The notes under the pieces: generated by a model
Told to the model about the DNA's origin: nothing
Seen by the model: only the letters and a program-made list of their open reading frames with translations
Databases searched by the model: none
Source: Arbacia lixula
Lineage: Eukaryota > Echinodermata > Echinoidea > Arbacioida > Arbaciidae
Length of the DNA stretch: 64,000 nt
Assembly: GCA_963669155.1 (NCBI GenBank)
Contig: OZ022577.1
Location: 9,039,538-9,103,537 of the forward strand
Reading direction: 5' to 3'
Program-made: the position numbers and the translations under genes
Part shown: positions 58,721 through 64,000 of the stretch, piece by piece
Numbering within the stretch: position 1 is the stretch's first letter
Layout: each line of letters begins with the position of its first letter

Positions 58721-61333
58721 ATGAGGATGATGCTGAGGAGTAGCCGTGAGAATCTTGCGAACCTCGCAGTCATCGTGGTCTTCTATCTTGCATTCAGTCT
58801 GGTCGTTATGGCCCAAGGGATAATGACGCCAGGTAAGGCAGAACTCTTCCCCTTTATTCCTTTGAATAAAGAGAAATGCAGCGAATGCAGGGAACAGAGT
58901 GAAGAATAGATATAACAAGTTCCTCATTATATTTTATTGTAAAGGGTTAGCCTACTGAAATCTAAATACATCATCCAGAATACATACATGTATGGGTCTG
59001 TCTACAGTAAAGGGATATTTTTTGGCACAACTGAATCATTTGAAACTGTGACCACCTTGCACCACCAAAATATTGGATATCCTCCAAAATAACTTCAGCT
59101 AAAATCCTGCTCTGAATGTTCATTAATATATTTTTTAAACTAAGCCTGTACATATTTGCCATATCACAGTGGTAACAGGACAGACGAGTGTATTTCAAAC
59201 TCGTCTGTCCCAATTACCAACATGCTGTGGCAAAGTTGTGCAGGGCAAATTTTCTGAAGTGTACAAAACCTTGTACACAGGACAGACGAGTGTATTTCAA
59301 ACTTGTCTGTCCCAATTACCAACGTGCTGTGGCAAAGTTGTACAGGGAAAATTTTCTGAAGTGTACAAAACCTTGTAAATTCCAAATCAATACATTTCTT
59401 GGATATTTTATTATTGGCTGATTTATTTAAGAGACAAAAAATTCATTGGAATTTAAGAGATTTATGCAAATGTTACAGTAATTGTAACAGAAATGTGCCT
59501 ATTACTGTGGACAGGCCCATATGCTATTATCATTGTAATTATTTATCCAGATTGTGCATGCCCTTGTTACATATTTTCAGCCAATCCATAGCTGTGAAAA
59601 TTGGTGCTTTATTTTCATTTTATTCTTCTCTGCGGTCATGTAGAAGTACAAAGCAAAGTTTACTAGCTTGAGGAAAGGATATTCTGGTTGGATATTTACA
59701 ATGCACAGCTCTCAAATTGTTCCTGCTACTGTACATTATATTCCATTTGCTTGCTTGTTTGTCCCATGTAGTATGGAGAAGACTTTCAAGTACAGCAGCT
59801 GCTGGCAGCCAGGCAGCCGGCAGCGGGCAACCCATACCAGCCCATCCTGGGACAGCTGTGTGGCTGGATGAGAGGACTGCACAGGTGTGGCTGTATACTG
59901 GAGGACCCCAGCCCCACGTTGCTGCCAACAACACTCTGTTCCTATGGACACTAGACCTCAAGACCCTGGCCTGGACCCTTGTCACACCCCGCAAAGACCC
60001 CCAGCCACCCCCTTCTGTTACTCCATCCCCTTCTCCTCCTCCATCCCCTTCTCCTCCTCCATCCTCTTCTCCTCATCCATCCAATACGTCTCATTCATCC
60101 CCTTCTCCTCATCCATCCCCTTCTCCCAATCCATCCCCTTCTCCCACTCCATCCCCTTCTTCTCCTCCTCTACCCCCTTCTCCTCCTCCACCCCCTTCTT
60201 CTCCTCCACCACTCCTCCATCCAGTCCTATGTGGCAGACAAAAAGCCATCATCCTGGTAGGGCAAGCCACCAGGAACGAAAGTTTCGTAAATTCACTGTG
60301 GATGTATAACAGAGAGAGGCCCAAGACGAGTAACAGAGAGAAGACCAAGCTGAATAACAGAGAGAAGACCAGGAAGAAGAACAGAGAGAAGACCAGGTGG
60401 CATGATATTACAGGAAAGGATAGCGTATTCATGAATGTGACAACATTCTGGTGCTCCTCAGGAGATCTGTTTGGATATTTCCAGACGGGAATCCTTTCAA
60501 CCTTGGTGCGGTATTCCTGGGAACATGGAAGCTGGATCAGGATGCCTTCTCAACTTGCCCACCAGAAGCTGAGCTTTAGTGTCATGCCTGATGTCAAGGA
60601 CATGTCTGGTTACCCACGGTGGCCCTCTAAGAGAGGCTACATCATCATGTTTGCACCTGCTCTGTCTTTGATAGACCCACAGACCGGGGCGACAAGCAGA
60701 GGAGTCTGCCAGCTGTGGTTCCTAGATAAAGACCTTCGCTGGCGGGCGATGCAGGATCTATCATCTCGTCCTACAGACGAGCCTCCAGCCTCCATCGTAA
60801 AGAACAAGCTTCCTTCATGCCGCTCATATGCAGGAACCTGGATTGACACCAACCACAATCTCTGGCTGTATGGGGGGCAGGATGACAGCCAGCACCTGCA
60901 TGATACATGGATGTTTGACATGAAAAGCCGAGCTTGGCTTAAAATGGGCCCATCGTGTGAGCAGCCCCAGCAGCCAGGTTGTGAGGGGTCCGAATCGGGC
61001 AGGGAGATGCAGGGAATGTTGACGTGGCGCTGGGACCGATCCTTGTACATCCTGAAGGAGTCGGCGTCCAGCTCCACCCCACTCAATGTCACCTTCACCT
61101 ACAGCTTGTGGGCTATGGATCTCAAGCGGTACTTAGGCGAGTCTTCCCTAGCCGTGCGTCCTCTAGGCTTGTTCCTCATCATCCTCGGCATTAGTGTGGT
61201 CATCTCGTTAGGAGCCTGTGTGCTCATCATTCTAGCCAAGTGCACTTCTCCCAAGGCCCCTAGGATCAAACCTCCTGTGCGTTCCTATGGCAGAGTGCTC
61301 TACTCACAGGTCAACACTGAGGAGGTCCCTTGA
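58721..61333 (+). CDS. Single-pass membrane protein with kelch-like beta-propeller, 557 aa
   Basis: Two coding exons, 58721-58832 and 59772-61333. The junction is CCAG|GTAAGG to ATGTAG|TATGG, phase 1, and the reading frame closes. Residues 1-32 form a signal peptide with hydrophobic core LAVIVVFYLAFSLVVMA. Kelch-like blades follow: GTAVWLDERTAQVWLYTGG with LFLWTLDLKTLAWTLV, later KAIILVG...SLWMYN, and a clear one near residue 375-415 (YAGTWIDTNHNLWLYGGQ...DTWMFDMKSRAWLKM). The first blade region is interrupted by about 75 residues of P/S repeats and an NREKT repeat. A transmembrane helix lies at about 502-528 (LFLIILGISVVISLGACVLI) with a 29-residue cytoplasmic tail. This indicates a cell-surface or secretory-pathway protein; ligand unknown. 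An alternative ATG at 59717 in the intron is discussed in the findings. Confidence 0.82.
59175..59378. repeat. 102-bp tandem duplication with a hairpin in each copy
   Basis: Copies start at 59175 and 59277 and differ at few positions. Each begins with an inverted pair, GACAGACGAGT ... ACTCGTCTGTC (second copy ACTTGTCTGTC), around TGTATTTCAA. It is in the intron of the kelch-like gene. Frames on both strands are shadows. Confidence 0.85.
60006..60225 (+). repeat. Coding minisatellite, mostly 18-bp CCATCCCCTTCTCCTCCT-type units
   Basis: In-frame repeats encode PSPSPP/PSSSPH variants within the kelch-like protein. A second in-frame repeat with the word AACAGAGAGAAGACCA follows at 60307-60400 (four units, 24-27 bp) encoding NREKT-type motifs. 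Confidence 0.85.
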
Positions 61334-62790
61334 TCTTCAACCAGTCATCCCTTTCACAACCTCTCCATGTATTTGATATCTAGCTTATCCAACGTCCAGC
61401 TGAAGGTATTCATTTTTAACCTGACCTCCTTTTATTTATTCTACCATCAGATCTTGCAGTATATGTTTTTATTTACATGCTCAAAACGCACATGTACCAA
61501 TATGTGCATTAAAATGAGGTTGCCTTGTTTTCTTGTCATTTTGTTTCTAGCATACTCACTTTTCAAAGGAAAGTTATAGATGTTTGTGTTTTATGATTAT
61601 CTGTGAAGGGTGGCTCCCCTCAATTTCCTGAAGTCTCCTTTAATGTATTAAACTACTTCAGCAAGAGAAAGATGGGCTGAGAAATCAATGATTTTGTCTC
61701 TGACACAATTAAAACTAATTTTACATGTTTATTCAAAAAATTTTCCATGAAAACACCTTAGGAAAAATGTTTCACCTTTCTACGTTTTATCACTTGTTTG
61801 AAGCATACATGTACATTTCAAGCAGTGAACAAAATTTGGAATTCCGATCGAGAACTAATGAGATCTTGAACTCTGTGGAGTAAAACTGCTCTAGGTAATA
61901 AAGAGAGATAAAAACATACATGTCCTCTTTGCCACAACAAGTGGAAAAATGCTTCTTATTTGATGTTTTCAGCTCATCTTTCTCATGCACATGGGCAAGG
62001 GATAATGTGCTTACAAGTTACTTTCCATTGCCTTTATATATTTATGCAAACTAGGACAGAAGTGCAATACCGTAGTTAATGCAAAGAGAGCATGCACAAA
62101 GAATGTGAACATGTACGTAGTTACAATTGTGCCATCCTTTAAAACTTATTTTCACCCATGTAGATTGCCTCCAGAGTCTTTGGCTCTGATCTCTGTCTTT
62201 CCTTTGTATATTTTTTTTAAACATGATTTTTGAAAGAGATGGAAGTAATTAAGAATTATAATACATGTATACATTTAATGCCTTATTCAGTAGCTATGTA
62301 CTTGGCGCAGGGCAATCAAATGTGAGAGAATTTTAGTTACTGCTTTATAAACACAGAGATGGCTTGAATAGTCTGTATTTTGTTCCAGTAGTAGAATGGA
62401 GTTTGTTATCGTTACATTCATGAATATTATGCAAGGTGATGCAAAAATTCTTCACACTTCAAAATTCTGTCTGAAGTCAGTGTCTTTTTTTCCATGTGAT
62501 ATTCTGAAATCCTAAGTTTTAGGAAGAATCATGCAGGAGGAAACTGTTACAAGTACATGTATAGTGCAAGTTAGCAACTTCATGGTGTACCGTAATGCAT
62601 GGGCGAGAGGATTTAGGAAAAGATATAGGCTGAAAAACAAGTAGCAATCACAAGGAGCAAAACAATTGACTGCAGAGATTTGACCATCCACAGAGTTGGG
62701 ACGAAACTTGGAGGTGAGAGGGGGGAGGAATCCCTTAAGGATTTTATTGATTGTTATTGGCTCTTCATAAATAAAACATTGCTTGCCACA
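61334..62790 (+). other. 3' UTR and downstream of the kelch-like gene (end uncertain)
   Basis: AT-rich sequence after the TGA. Candidate polyadenylation signals are AATAAA near 61898 and AATAAAA near 62770. No further coding exon seen. Confidence 0.4.
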
Positions 62791-64000
62791 GGCTTCAAAA
62801 TTCTCCCTAAATTTGCATAAGGAGTGTCATAGGAAGACATTCTAGAATACCAAGTCTGTCATTTGTAGATGCACTTCTTAACTTCCAGAGTTAGAAACAT
62901 TGAAAAAATACCACCCCTTATTGATTAATGAACAGCGAAGATTAGGAACTCCACCAGATTTTTATCTCATTTCCTCTGCCTATGCATATGATTGTTTATT
63001 TTCTATATTTTTACGTAGTGCATCTTTTGAGTTTGAAATGAAATACTTTAGGTTTGTATACATTTTTAGAAGAAATAGTTGATCTGATGGTCAATGTTGG
63101 CAATGTGAATACAAAAAAGTGTACATCACAGACAGTCTAGTCTTCAGTCTACGTGGCAGAGGTAAAAATGTAGTACATTTTGTAATACTTGCCTACACAG
63201 ATGATGACTTGCATAATGACGCATAGTGTAATGAATAGTGCAGTTATAGAATTACTGTATCCAATTTCACATGTATGATTACATGGCTAAAATATGAATT
63301 TCTCTTCCATTCTTCATATCTATGTGTCAAAAAATGTATTCCACGTGTAAAGGCTATTTCCTTTTCACACACATGTTGTCACCATTTCCAAGAACATTTG
63401 TATTTTCATATGGAGAATAGGATTATAGGCTACACTACATGTATATAACATGGATGTTCGTGAGACGGTTAAAATCACATTTGTTGTGGATGAATGATAA
63501 TATGTTTACATTGCATGAGATAGTTCTTCTAAAGAGATACAGTATTGGGTAATGCGTTGCCAGAGTAAGAAGGTTACAACTTGCCAGAGGATCAAACATA
63601 AATCATATATATTATGGAGAAATGATAATGCATGTACATAATATATTCACATTGCATGAGACAATCAGTGTATCTTAAGAAATATCTGGCAATGCATTGC
63701 CAGAGTTAGGTGTTACAAAGTATGAAATATGATATAATTAATGCATGTTAAACAATTGAATAAATATATGTTATCAAATGCATTGTTTGTGTGGCAATAA
63801 TTGTTTAGTAAACATCTTCGCAGCGGCCATATGTGTCCATTTCTGTCATTCCATCTTTGATTACTAATTCTTTCTTGTATGATATCTACCATACAAATGT
63901 ATTAATGCTGTTTTATTTCATAATGTGTTTATGCTTCTACATTTTCCATCATACCAGTGTCATATACTATGTAAAGTATGATTATTTTTCTGTATATTGG
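62791..64000. other. Intergenic stretch with a diverged duplication
   Basis: No gene recognised. Two diverged copies of about 115 bp lie at about 63490-63590 and 63615-63720, sharing ACATTGCATGAGA and the word AATGC-TTGCCAGAGT. Confidence 0.5.

Overview
This is a non-coding-rich animal nuclear window. It carries two clear multi-exon genes with GT-AG introns, a third gene nested in an intron, nine intronic box C/D snoRNAs and many transposon remnants. The SAP-SPRY-P-loop-RGG gene places it in Metazoa. Long pure C or G runs, CT/GT microsatellites, low GC and frequent TACATGTA words fit a marine deuterostome, most likely a sea urchin; that assignment is an inference of moderate confidence.

Layout. 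From 1 to about 27,800 I see no convincing gene: a diverged 366-bp tandem repeat (1-960), micro- and minisatellites, fold-back elements (2951-3127, 21370-21804, 24324-24620), a PIF/Harbinger-type element with a transposase remnant (22741-23976) and a degenerate LINE (24640-25960). From 28,021 to 45,562 lies an hnRNP U-like gene of 15 coding exons (922 aa). All splice phases close, giving SAP, SPRY, P-loop kinase-like, RGG and Q/G/S/Y-rich regions. Nine of its 14 introns each hold one copy of a SNORD38-like C/D snoRNA. Its 4.8-kb intron 9 also contains a same-strand candidate gene of three exons (392 aa) with BEN-domain-like character, followed by a palindromic MITE. From 49,540 to 54,700 is a decayed but nearly full-length LINE, broken by an 887-bp insertion that is almost entirely a perfect palindrome with a 12-bp target duplication, and by a 177-bp TIR element. 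Two more copies of the palindromic MITE (56,536 and 57,164) and a minus-strand LINE fragment (57,385-58,385) follow. From 58,605 to 61,333 lies a two-coding-exon gene for a single-pass membrane protein with kelch-like blades and a proline/serine repeat insert.

How the parts work together. The hnRNP U-like gene is both an RNA-binding-protein gene and a snoRNA host. Its introns would release multiple guides for one 28S rRNA 2'-O-methylation site, corresponding to human Am1858, in two sequence subfamilies. The strongest novelty candidates are this expanded snoRNA array, the nested BEN-like gene, and the large palindromic insertion in the LINE.
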